From contig DSDU01000236.1 of the NCBI GenBank assembly GCA_011056835.1, forward strand, positions 1 through 35,444: a DNA stretch of 35,444 nt. Reading direction: 5' to 3'. The position numbers were made by a program, and so were the translations under genes. This DNA comes from Deltaproteobacteria bacterium. Lineage in GTDB: Bacteria > Desulfobacterota > Syntrophia > Syntrophales > UBA6807. Under the pieces are notes generated by a model. That model was not told where the DNA came from. It worked only from the letters and a program-made list of their open reading frames with translations, and made no database searches. This document shows, piece by piece, positions 24,849 to 32,514 of the stretch; position 1 is the stretch's first letter, and every line of letters begins with the position of its first letter.

Positions 24849-25427
24849 ATGAAGAGATCGTTTGTGAAGATGGCGGCGATTTTGGGTATCCTCATGCTGA
24901 CAGGCACTTCGTCGGTCATTGCCGGGGAAGAAGTCCTCACCAAAGGAGCATTCTTTCCTTCGGTTAAACTGGCTGTTCCCGATGATGCGGCCCATAAGAA
25001 ATATCTCGGCCTGTCCGGGAGTGGGAAATTCGATATACCCGATATTGCGGCACACGTGGTTATTGTCGAAATATTCAGCATGTATTGTCCCCACTGTCAG
25101 AAAGAGGCTCCTGCCGTCAATGAATTGTATCGAATCATAGAGAATAACCCCATGGCGAGGGGAAAGGTTAAACTCATCGGAATCGGAGCAGGAAATTCAC
25201 CTTTCGAGGTTGATTATTTCAGAGAGACATATGCCGTGCCGTTCCCTTTGTTTCCTGACAAGGATTATGCAATCCATGATAGGATAGGAGGGGTTCGGAC
25301 ACCGTTTTTTTACGGGGTTGCCATTACAAAGGGGAAACCTGCTGAAATATTTTTCACCTACGAGGGAAAGTTTGAAACGGCCGATTCATTTCTCGAACTA
25401 ATCCTGAAGGAATCAGGGCTTAAATGA
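24849..25427 (+). CDS. Exported thioredoxin-fold protein with CPHC motif (TlpA/ResA-like)
   Basis: This 192-residue protein has a signal peptide (MKRSFVKMAAILGILMLTG to about Ala25) and a thioredoxin-like fold in the periplasm. The active site is CPHC (Cys80, Cys83) in VVIVEIFSMYCPHCQKEAP, the dipeptide PH as in DsbA rather than the GP of thioredoxin. The cis-Pro loop appears in GVRTPFFYGVAI, with Thr before Pro. These are its only cysteines. The next gene, 13 bp downstream, encodes an exported peroxiredoxin, suggesting this protein is its reductant or that both serve periplasmic redox control. An AAAGGAGG ribosome-binding site precedes the start. Confidence 0.88.
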   Translation: MKRSFVKMAAILGILMLTGTSSVIAGEEVLTKGAFFPSVKLAVPDDAAHKKYLGLSGSGKFDIPDIAAHVVIVEIFSMYCPHCQKEAPAVNELYRIIENNPMARGKVKLIGIGAGNSPFEVDYFRETYAVPFPLFPDKDYAIHDRIGGVRTPFFYGVAITKGKPAEIFFTYEGKFETADSFLELILKESGLK

Positions 25428-25440
25428 GGAGGGTGGTGAC

Positions 25441-26037
25441 ATGAGAACAAAAATATCCTTGATCGGAATGGCAGTCATCCTGTCAATCTGTATGATCGCC
25501 GGAAATGCCTTCGGGGTCTCGTCGGTATATGAAAACAATATTTATAATACGGGGATGTTGAAGCCAGTCGACAGTGTTCTCAAGGTGAAAGCGGGCGATC
25601 CCGCCCCGGACTTCGCCCTCCCGTCGGTGAAGAATGGCATGGTGTCCCTGAGCCGGTTCAAAGGGAAGAAGAATGTCGTCTTGTCGTTTATCCCGGCCGC
25701 GTGGACGCCGGTATGTTCGGATCAGTGGCCGGGCTACAACATCGCCAGGCAGGTCTTCGAAAAATATGATGCGGTTCTTCTGGGAATATCGGCGGATAAT
25801 ATTCCGACCCTCTTTGCATGGACGAATCAGATGGGAGATCTCTGGTTTCCCATTCTTTCCGACTTCTGGCCGCACGGCGCGCTTGCGCAGAAACTGGGTG
25901 TCCTTCGATCGGACGGGACAACCGAACGGGCCATTTTTATCATCGATAAAAACGGTATCATCCGTTATATCGATGTCCATGATATCAACAGGAGGCCGCC
26001 CCTTGAAGATATCGTGAGAGAACTGCAAAAGCTTTAA
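25441..26037 (+). CDS. Exported peroxiredoxin (AhpC/TSA family), single catalytic cysteine
   Basis: This 198-residue protein carries a signal peptide (to about residue 25) and a redoxin domain: GDPAPDFALPS, then FIPAAWTPVCSDQWPG with the peroxidatic Cys92 after the conserved Thr-Pro-Val. It would reduce peroxides in the periplasm. No other cysteine remains in the mature protein, so the thiol that resolves the sulfenic acid must come from a partner, probably the CPHC protein encoded 13 bp upstream. FIIDKNGIIRYIDVHDINRRPPLEDIVREL closes the domain. GAGGAGGG precedes the start. Confidence 0.9.
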   Translation: MRTKISLIGMAVILSICMIAGNAFGVSSVYENNIYNTGMLKPVDSVLKVKAGDPAPDFALPSVKNGMVSLSRFKGKKNVVLSFIPAAWTPVCSDQWPGYNIARQVFEKYDAVLLGISADNIPTLFAWTNQMGDLWFPILSDFWPHGALAQKLGVLRSDGTTERAIFIIDKNGIIRYIDVHDINRRPPLEDIVRELQKL

Positions 26038-26260
26038 GAAACGGTCATGTCGGAGCATGAAGAGGATTTTTGTCTTGAGCTGGGAGTTTCAGGTGTATTA
26101 TGCCGGCTTAAGACTTTTTATCCTTGATATTCACTGTTTTCTCGCGTGGATCCTTGATATCAAAAATGACGACTTCGTAAAAAGTTCATGGGCGTCTTGG
26201 CAGGCCTTCGACGGAGCATGACGGTTAAGACCGTGATATCAAATCTTCACCGGTCGGCCG

Positions 26261-28498
26261 TCAGCGCTGATTCTTCAACTCCTCCTTAACGGCCAGTCCC
26301 AAGCTTTGTAATGTCAACGGCTTCTTTATATAGTTGCCCGCTCCGAGCGTCTGGGCCGCCTTGACCTCATCAGTTTGGGCAAACCCGCTGACGATGATGG
26401 CTTTTTGTTTCGGGTGGATCCTCCGTATCCTCTCGAATGTTTCACGACCGTTTATGCCCGGATCCATGATCATGTCGAGCACGAGTAAATCAACGGTATT
26501 CTCTGTCAAATATTCAACGGCCTCTTCACCGCTTGACACGGCTATCGGTTTATACCCCAGTTTATTCAGCATAGTGCAGGATATTTCCCGCTGGCTTTCC
26601 ACGTCGTCGACAACCAGAATCGTCTCTCCATTCCCTGTCAGATCGCTCATGGGAATGGTCGAGATCGTATTCGATAGTTCATCCCGTGTTATCGGGATGT
26701 ATACCTCGAATGTCGTGCCGTTCTCGCTGCTTTTCACATCAATGTAGCCTTCGTGATCCTGCGTTACATGCCATACCACGGCCAATCCCAGACCGGTGCC
26801 GCTTCTGCCCATGACTTTCTTTGTATAGAACGGCTCGAATATCCTCTCAAGATCGCCTGATGAAATTCCCGAACCATCGTCCGATACGGACAAAACGGCA
26901 TATTCACCGATGGTGACATGATCATACCCTTTTAAAGACTGATCGATGTAACGGTTCTCCGTCGCTATGGCAACAGTTCCGTTTCCCTCAATAGCTTCAG
27001 ATGCATTCGACACCATGTTCATGATGATCTTCCTTATATGAATCGGAGAACCGCATATGTTAAGCAGGTTGGGATCAAGGGTGCTCGTGATGGTGACGGC
27101 GGGATGAAACTGCAGAAGCTTTTTAAACTCCGGAGAATCCAAATAATCACGTACCGCGTCATTCAGGTTCAGAGGTTCTTTAATAGTTGCAACGCCCCGT
27201 GCTACCGTCAGCAGGTCCTGGACGATGGCAGTCGCCCTGTGCCCGGATTGCTGCATCGTCTCGATGGGCTTTCTGAGCTTGCTGTCTTCAGGCAGGTCCA
27301 GCAGGAGTAGTTCCGGATAACTGACAATCCCCGACAGGACATTATTCAGGTCATGGGCAACCCCGCCTGCCAGAAGTCCCAGGGATTCCATTTTCTGGGA
27401 TCGTTGGAGTTTGGACTGGAGGACCGCCTTTTCATCTTCTGCTTTTATGTGTTCAGTTATATCCGATACGATCCCATCGTAATGGGTAATAGTTCCTTCC
27501 CCGTCCCTTCGTAAGAAGGTCATATGATCAAGCCACTTTATACTCCCATCTTTTGCAAAAACTCGATACCGGCTGAGAAAAAAATCTTTTCCCCATGAAT
27601 CTCTGAGGAATTTTCTGTCTTTCTCCCTTAATTTTTCCAGATCTTCAGGATGGATTATTTCCGCATACGTAATGGCCCCCGAAGTAAAATCTTCTGCTTT
27701 GTAACCCAACATCTTCTCGACATTGTCCGAAACATACTCTATCGGCCATCCCTCTGCGTTTATCCACAGAAAGGCGACTGCCGGACTTCTGTTGATAATT
27801 TTATGGCCCTCTCTCACGGCTTCCTCCGCTTTTTCCCGCGCTTCGATTTCCTTCTGGAGGATCAGGTTGGATTCTTCGAGATGCTGTGATCTGTCTTCAA
27901 GGAGCGAAAGAGACTCTTTGAGACGATTGAGGAACATCTGGGGGATGAAGACAAATCCTACCGTTATCATTAAGAATACCATCCCGGTGGTGGCCCAGGC
28001 AAGCAGCGACGTTGAATTAAGCATATGTTCCTGGTGAACGGGCAAGAACCCTGAGATCAGGCCTGCAGCCACGCCGGCGACCGCCATTGTGCTGACTCCA
28101 ATGACGGCGAGACCGGTTCTGACCCCCCAGAAAACCGCCGAGAGCAGACAGGCCAGGATCATGATTTCGAGACCGATTCCGCTGAGGCCGATCCGGATCA
28201 TGACTGCGACGGAATAGAGATAAAGACCGACAACAAGGACCATGGCACGGGAGGAAAAAGTTATGCGGTCCAGAATGAAGGCAGTGAAAACTGTACCGTA
28301 AATGCTCAGATAGATGAGGGAAAACAGATGCCGGCCCTGCTGGAAGGCCTGAATGGCTCCCAGAAACGCGGCGATGAGACCGAGTGTCAATACCGGCCAT
28401 TTCAGTGCCGCGAGGATTCTTTTTCGCACCTCCAGGATCTCCGGCCTCTCTTGTGTTCCATCGATAAAATAGAAACGTCCCGGTTTAGAATTTTTCAT
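26261..28498 (-). CDS. Membrane hybrid histidine kinase with PAS and receiver domains
   Basis: This 745-residue inner-membrane sensor would autophosphorylate on His and pass the phosphate to its own receiver domain. In order: six or so hydrophobic segments (about 30-195), a coiled coil (195-232), a PAS domain with PAC-like end (235-355), the dimerisation/His domain (His382 in GGVAHDLNNVLSG), the ATPase domain (N box NMVSNASEAIE; G1 SDDGSGISS; F box ERIFEPFYTKK; G2 GTGLGLAVV) and a C-terminal receiver (Asp631-Asp632, phospho-acceptor Asp675 in LLVLDMIMDP, Lys725). No output domain or partner regulator gene adjoins it, so the phosphate must leave via an unlinked protein. Two palindromes and a likely promoter lie upstream. 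Confidence 0.94.
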   Translation of the reverse strand: MKNSKPGRFYFIDGTQERPEILEVRKRILAALKWPVLTLGLIAAFLGAIQAFQQGRHLFSLIYLSIYGTVFTAFILDRITFSSRAMVLVVGLYLYSVAVMIRIGLSGIGLEIMILACLLSAVFWGVRTGLAVIGVSTMAVAGVAAGLISGFLPVHQEHMLNSTSLLAWATTGMVFLMITVGFVFIPQMFLNRLKESLSLLEDRSQHLEESNLILQKEIEAREKAEEAVREGHKIINRSPAVAFLWINAEGWPIEYVSDNVEKMLGYKAEDFTSGAITYAEIIHPEDLEKLREKDRKFLRDSWGKDFFLSRYRVFAKDGSIKWLDHMTFLRRDGEGTITHYDGIVSDITEHIKAEDEKAVLQSKLQRSQKMESLGLLAGGVAHDLNNVLSGIVSYPELLLLDLPEDSKLRKPIETMQQSGHRATAIVQDLLTVARGVATIKEPLNLNDAVRDYLDSPEFKKLLQFHPAVTITSTLDPNLLNICGSPIHIRKIIMNMVSNASEAIEGNGTVAIATENRYIDQSLKGYDHVTIGEYAVLSVSDDGSGISSGDLERIFEPFYTKKVMGRSGTGLGLAVVWHVTQDHEGYIDVKSSENGTTFEVYIPITRDELSNTISTIPMSDLTGNGETILVVDDVESQREISCTMLNKLGYKPIAVSSGEEAVEYLTENTVDLLVLDMIMDPGINGRETFERIRRIHPKQKAIIVSGFAQTDEVKAAQTLGAGNYIKKPLTLQSLGLAVKEELKNQR

Positions 28499-28549
28499 AT
28501 ATTAATACTCACCACAGTGCCTGCTCACTCCGGTTCATTATCGGCATCT

Positions 28550-28565
28550 GATAAGAAATTCTTTT
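28550..28565. promoter_or_regulatory. Palindromic site 1 upstream of the hybrid kinase gene
   Basis: GATAAGAAATTCTTTT contains the perfect inverted repeat AAGAA-N-TTCTT. It matches site 2 at 15 of 16 bases and lies about 52 bp before the kinase start codon. It is probably a binding site for a dimeric regulator. Confidence 0.55.
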
Positions 28566-28624
28566 GATGTGAATTGATGAGGTCTATCTGAGGAATACTG
28601 CCTTTTCGTGAATGGTGCGATTCC

Positions 28625-28640
28625 GATAAGAACTTCTTTT
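28625..28640. promoter_or_regulatory. Palindromic site 2 upstream of the hybrid kinase gene
   Basis: GATAAGAACTTCTTTT differs from site 1 only at the centre of the palindrome and lies exactly 75 bp from it. It sits just downstream of the predicted -10 box, where a bound repressor would block the start of transcription. Confidence 0.55.
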
Positions 28641-28652
28641 TTCGCGACGGGA

Positions 28653-28679
28653 ACTATAAGAAAAAAGGCTTTAAGTCAA
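28653..28679 (-). promoter_or_regulatory. Putative sigma-70 promoter of the hybrid kinase gene
   Basis: On the minus strand TTGACT (28679-28674) and TATAGT (28658-28653) are separated by 15 bp, short of the optimal 17. Each hexamer has five of six consensus bases. Transcription would start near 28646, next to palindrome site 2. Confidence 0.5.
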
Positions 28680-28921
28680 TGGAATATTTGTCGCACAAAG
28701 TTTGCGGGGCTCCGATGAACAGACGTGGAGTGTTCCCGGGTACGGGACAACGTATGTGGGATAGGTCCGTCAATGACTCCGCCGTTAATGGATGATATCG
28801 GAACGTTCGAAGCATTTCACCACTTCTGCCCGTTTACGGATATATCGCCGGTTGTCCGGGAATGAAAGACAGGATGGGATGTGATGATTCCCCCGCTTTT
28901 TCGACTTCCCGTGAGGTTCGA

Positions 28922-29884
28922 TCAGGCCTTGAATGTTAGTTTTGTTCCCGACATATTCAGTATGAATTGATCGGGCATCTCCCGTTCAATGTTCATAATC
29001 GCCTTTCTGCCCGTGCAGTGGCAGGGAACGACATAATCAGGGTTGATTTTTTTCAGCTCTTCCGTGGTCCGGCCGATGATCGGCTCAAAGAGCGGACCGG
29101 AAAGATGGAAACCTCCCATAACGGCATGCACTTTGTCGATGCCTGTAATTTTCCGCGCATAGTTTACAGAATTAACAATACCGGCATGGGCGCAACCTGA
29201 AAGGACAACCAGTCCCTTGCCCTTCAGATTCATGACGATCGACGTGTCGTCTTCAATGGGATCCCATGTTTCGACCCCGTTAGCCACGCAGAAAGCTATG
29301 GGGAAACCCTTTTCAAAGTCGTTTGTTCGCTCGACTTCACCCAGGAACAGGGCATTACCGTCAAGAAGCGGATACGGATCGGCGGTTGTAACAAGATTGC
29401 AGCCGGCCTGGATGATGCTTTCTTTTTCCACGCGTGGGAAATAGGCTTTGAGTTTTTCGCTGAACTTGAGGTATCGAGGATATTTAAAAGCGCCGGGGTG
29501 AAGGACCAGGTCAATGCCGGGTTTTTCTATCATGCGAACCAGGGCATCAAATCCGCCGAAATGATCGGAGTGGCCGTGAGAGAGGGCCATTTGTTCAACA
29601 GAATTCATGGAGACGCCTAATTTGCGTGCGTTATAAGCCGCCCCCTCCGCTGAAAAGCCGAAATCGAATAAAAGGGTTCGTGTCTGATCATTGGCGGTAA
29701 TATTCACCAGTGCGGCAAAGCCGTGTTCCGCCTGTATTGAGGTGTCGATGATTCCATTCGCCGATACGCCGACCGCCCGTCTGATGATGTCGCTATGATC
29801 TGTTGCGGTAATTTCGATGTAATTGTCCTGAAGAGTCAGGATCTCGATTCCATCCACCGCATTAAGGCTTGTGTTGTTCGCCAT
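28922..29884 (-). CDS. MBL-fold metallo-hydrolase (dihydropterin/RFA-P synthase-like family)
   Basis: This 320-residue cytoplasmic protein has the metallo-beta-lactamase fold. The dimetal-binding motif is SHGHSDHFGG (His103, His105, Asp107, His108), with further ligands in VLSGCAHAGIVNSVNYAR, GGFHLSG and VPCHCTG. This arrangement matches the group often annotated as 7,8-dihydropterin-6-methyl-aminobenzene phosphate synthase, but most members are uncharacterised and that name should not be taken as function. It is the last gene of the ORP-like cluster, 60 bp after the Mrp fusion, with GAAGGAGG before the start. A minus-strand TATAAT at 29910-29905 could give it an independent promoter, though the -35 box is poor. 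Confidence 0.88.
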   Translation of the reverse strand: MANNTSLNAVDGIEILTLQDNYIEITATDHSDIIRRAVGVSANGIIDTSIQAEHGFAALVNITANDQTRTLLFDFGFSAEGAAYNARKLGVSMNSVEQMALSHGHSDHFGGFDALVRMIEKPGIDLVLHPGAFKYPRYLKFSEKLKAYFPRVEKESIIQAGCNLVTTADPYPLLDGNALFLGEVERTNDFEKGFPIAFCVANGVETWDPIEDDTSIVMNLKGKGLVVLSGCAHAGIVNSVNYARKITGIDKVHAVMGGFHLSGPLFEPIIGRTTEELKKINPDYVVPCHCTGRKAIMNIEREMPDQFILNMSGTKLTFKA

Positions 29885-29944
29885 GTCGCTTCCTCCTTCT
29901 CATGATTATAGGCTATGTATGACCGGACGCGTCAGGTTTTTGTT

Positions 29945-31189
29945 CTAGTGATCGCAGATATTGTCGCCCAGGATCAGCTCGCCGTTCAAGTATGCCGTCA
30001 CCACCTTTTGTGGCTCGTCGGCTGAAGCACCGATACATACTTTTATTCCCTTGTCGGTGAAGAGTCCCTGTGCCCGTTGGCCCATACCGCCGGCAAGAAT
30101 TACATCCGTTTGTCGTTCGGCAAGCCAGACCGGCAGCAGTCCGGGTTCATGCGGCGGGGCGGCAAGTCTCGTTTCCGCGAGGATTTCTTTGGCTTCCGTG
30201 TCGACATCAAAGAGGGCGAATTCCTCGCAGTGTCCGAAATGGGCGCTGAGTCGTCCCTGCGCAACGGGAACCGCAATTCTTAGATTGCCGTCTTTTTTGG
30301 CGGGAAGGTTCTCGTCGGGCCCGGACTTTGATGTTTCCCGTTCCGGTATGTGCAGGATCGGCTCAACAGCCTTTGAAAAAGCTTTTGCTGCCTCGGTTTT
30401 CGAATAATGATAGACAAACGGTTTTCCAGCATCCGATGCCTCGACAATCATCGGCTCAATGGGAATTCTTCCCAGGAAGGGAACTCCCATCTGAGCGGCC
30501 ATGGCTTCTCCACCGCCCTTTTTGAAGATGTCGATCACATTTTTACAATGCGGACAGACGAGACCGCTCATGTTTTCCACAACACCCAGCACAGGCACAT
30601 TGACCTGGCGGCAAAAGTTGATGCACTTTTTAACGTCGTTGATGGAAAGGTCCTGTGGTGTCGTGACAATAATCGCACCATCACTGCCGGGAATAAGTTG
30701 TGCCACAGACAGCGGTTCATCGCCGGTGCCGGGAGGGAAATCAATAACAAGATAATCCAAGTCTCCCCAGTTAACTTCAGTGAGAAGCTGTTTGATGACA
30801 TTCATCTTCATCGGTCCCCGCCAGATGACCGCATCGTCATGATTCGGGAGCATAAAGCCGATTGACATAACCTTAATGTCATCGGTAAAGTTAACCGGCA
30901 GAATGGATTTTCCGTCCGAAGTCGGACGAGCATCATTGAGGTTGAGCAGGGTCGGAATGCTTGGTCCGTGAAAGTCCGTATCCAATATTCCCACTTTCTT
31001 GCCTTCAAGGGCAATGGCGACGGCGATGTTAGCCGCGACGGTGCTCTTACCGACGCCCCCTTTGCCCGACAGGACCATTATTTTATGCTTGATGCGGCCA
31101 AGATTGCTTTTGAGGTCGGCGTCTTCCGTAAATTTTTTGAGGTTTTCACCTCCTTTATTTTCAGGTTTGTCGTTTTTTTTGTTACCCAT
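29945..31189 (-). CDS. mrp: Mrp/NBP35-type ATPase fused to an ORP/NifX-like domain (MrpORP-like)
   Basis: Mrp proteins are P-loop ATPases that carry iron-sulfur clusters to target proteins. Residues about 30-285 are the Mrp domain: deviant Walker A SGKGGVGKST (41-50), then FPPGTGDEPLSVAQL, and the cluster-binding CPHC (Cys212, Cys215). After a linker of about 15 residues, residues 302-405 form a dinitrogenase-cofactor (NifX/NifB C-terminal, MTH1175-like) domain, starting RIAVPVAQGRLSAHFGHCEEFALFDVD. This fusion matches MrpORP of Desulfovibrio, where the second domain resembles the orange protein that binds a molybdenum-copper-sulfide cluster. It probably delivers a metal cluster to the ORP-like protein encoded upstream. 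The radical SAM gene ends 33 bp upstream. Confidence 0.9.
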   Translation of the reverse strand: MGNKKNDKPENKGGENLKKFTEDADLKSNLGRIKHKIMVLSGKGGVGKSTVAANIAVAIALEGKKVGILDTDFHGPSIPTLLNLNDARPTSDGKSILPVNFTDDIKVMSIGFMLPNHDDAVIWRGPMKMNVIKQLLTEVNWGDLDYLVIDFPPGTGDEPLSVAQLIPGSDGAIIVTTPQDLSINDVKKCINFCRQVNVPVLGVVENMSGLVCPHCKNVIDIFKKGGGEAMAAQMGVPFLGRIPIEPMIVEASDAGKPFVYHYSKTEAAKAFSKAVEPILHIPERETSKSGPDENLPAKKDGNLRIAVPVAQGRLSAHFGHCEEFALFDVDTEAKEILAETRLAAPPHEPGLLPVWLAERQTDVILAGGMGQRAQGLFTDKGIKVCIGASADEPQKVVTAYLNGELILGDNICDH

Positions 31190-31222
31190 AGGTACATTCC
31201 CCTTTCATAAGAACTCTTTTAT

Positions 31223-32185
31223 TCATATACTATTTTTGATGTTATTTCCAATTCGAAGATACAAGACTTTATCGCCTCGTTTTTCCATTCGGATCATTTT
31301 TTTATCTCTTAACTCCTGCACATATTTTATGACCTCATTGCGATGCAGTGACAGTCCATTCGCAAGATCGTCAATCGTGCAGGGACGTCTCTGAAGTGTC
31401 TCCAGAATATCATCCCGGGTTGAGTGAAATTCCCGTCGTTCATGGATCTTATCGTAGTCGGCCACGACTTCGCACCTGTCGCCGAATACGTTTCGCATTG
31501 CTTCCATGGTTTCCCGACCAACCGACCGAACGAAATCTTCCGCCGGTGTCCTGATTGCGGTATTGAGCTGAATGAATTCGGGTACAATCCGGTCTGTCAG
31601 AACCTTCATTTTTGCAACAGCATCGGGATTATCGCTGATGCCGCCGACAAGGAAAACTTCAAGCCATATCGCTCCACTGTAGTGTGTGCGCAGGGATTGC
31701 AGCCCCTTGATCATTTTTTCGAAGGAAATGTCCGGGTGCGGTCGGTTGATGCGCTGAAACATGGCTTCATCGCCGCCATCGAGAGACGGCACGATAAGAT
31801 CGGCCTTTCTCACAGCGTCGAGGACCTCGTCCATCCAGAAAAGCGATCCATTGGTGAGCACCGCGACGGGAATATCCGTCATGTTTTTGATTCCTGCGAT
31901 AATATCTTTCATGCCGCTGTGCAGGGTCGGTTCACCGGAGCCGGACAATGTAATGTAATCGGGCCTCGGAATTTCTATCAATTTCTGCCGGACCTGTGCG
32001 AGAAGATCATCAAGAGGAACATATCCCCTGATTTCGGTTGTTTTGTGGGTCGTTCTGCCAAGCTGGCAGTAGATGCAATCGTATGAACACGTTTTGTAAG
32101 GAACGAGATCAACCCCCAGCGATCGGCCGAGACGTCGCGACGGCACGGGGCCGAACACATATTTTCGTATTCTTTTTTGTTCCAT
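31223..32185 (-). CDS. Radical SAM protein with C-terminal winged-helix domain
   Basis: This 320-residue cytoplasmic protein carries the radical SAM motif CSYDCIYC (Cys33, Cys37, Cys40) binding one [4Fe-4S] cluster. The preceding FGPVPSRRLGRSLGVDLVPYKT defines a common but uncharacterised family. Residues about 255-315 form a winged-helix-like module (DDILETLQRRPCTIDDLANGLSLHRNEVIKYVQELRDKKMIRMEKRGDKVLYLRI), hinting at DNA or RNA contact or at a redox-switch domain. The substrate is unknown. Only 5 bp separate it from the FmdB gene, so it is an integral part of the operon; modification of a protein or cofactor of the ORP-like complex is possible. Confidence 0.88.
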   Translation of the reverse strand: MEQKRIRKYVFGPVPSRRLGRSLGVDLVPYKTCSYDCIYCQLGRTTHKTTEIRGYVPLDDLLAQVRQKLIEIPRPDYITLSGSGEPTLHSGMKDIIAGIKNMTDIPVAVLTNGSLFWMDEVLDAVRKADLIVPSLDGGDEAMFQRINRPHPDISFEKMIKGLQSLRTHYSGAIWLEVFLVGGISDNPDAVAKMKVLTDRIVPEFIQLNTAIRTPAEDFVRSVGRETMEAMRNVFGDRCEVVADYDKIHERREFHSTRDDILETLQRRPCTIDDLANGLSLHRNEVIKYVQELRDKKMIRMEKRGDKVLYLRIGNNIKNSI

Positions 32186-32190
32186 GCATG

Positions 32191-32454
32191 TCAGCTTTCA
32201 CATGGCTTTACATCACACGGAGTCGCCTTTCCGCAACATGTTGACTCCCTGCCGCAACGGGTGCCTGTGCCTTGGGCTGTGTAGTCCGTGGCATGGAATC
32301 CCGGACCCTTGAAGATTATGCCGCCCCCCATTCCGATCAATTTTTCAACTGCGCCCCCGCATTCGGGACAGACGGTTATCGGGTCGTCCGTCATTTTCTG
32401 AAATTGTTCAAATTCATGCCTGCATGCGCTGCATCGGTATTCGTATGTCGGCAT
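32191..32454 (-). CDS. FmdB-family zinc-ribbon protein
   Basis: This 87-residue protein opens with MPTYEYRCSACRHEFEQFQKMTDDP and continues with VCPECGG, the four-cysteine zinc ribbon of the FmdB family, whose members are small putative regulators of unclear role. After GPGFHATDYT the tail is unusually cysteine-rich (RCGRESTCCGKATPCDVKPC, six Cys), which could bind additional metal. The start at 32454 was chosen over an in-frame ATG at 32481 because AGGAGG lies directly upstream and the family begins exactly there. It sits 60 bp after the second ferredoxin-ATPase gene and 5 bp before the radical SAM gene. Confidence 0.9.
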   Translation of the reverse strand: MPTYEYRCSACRHEFEQFQKMTDDPITVCPECGGAVEKLIGMGGGIIFKGPGFHATDYTAQGTGTRCGRESTCCGKATPCDVKPCES

Positions 32455-32514
32455 TGTGTCCTCCTGATACTGTATGTTCATGTTGTGAAGCGGGCAAACC
32501 CCGATAATACCGCT

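Larger units (their letters stand above)
28499..28921. other. Regulatory region between the MBL hydrolase and hybrid kinase genes
   Basis: Both flanking genes read leftward, so this 423-bp gap holds the end of the ORP-like operon and the upstream region of the kinase. It contains a possible minus-strand promoter (28653-28679) and two copies of a palindromic 16-mer (28550-28565 and 28625-28640). No terminator for the upstream operon was recognised, and no ORF. Confidence 0.55.

Noticed and set aside
28922-29884. Naming the MBL protein as a methanopterin-synthesis enzyme
   Set aside because: Family resemblance alone; no methanopterin genes are present and most family members are uncharacterised.
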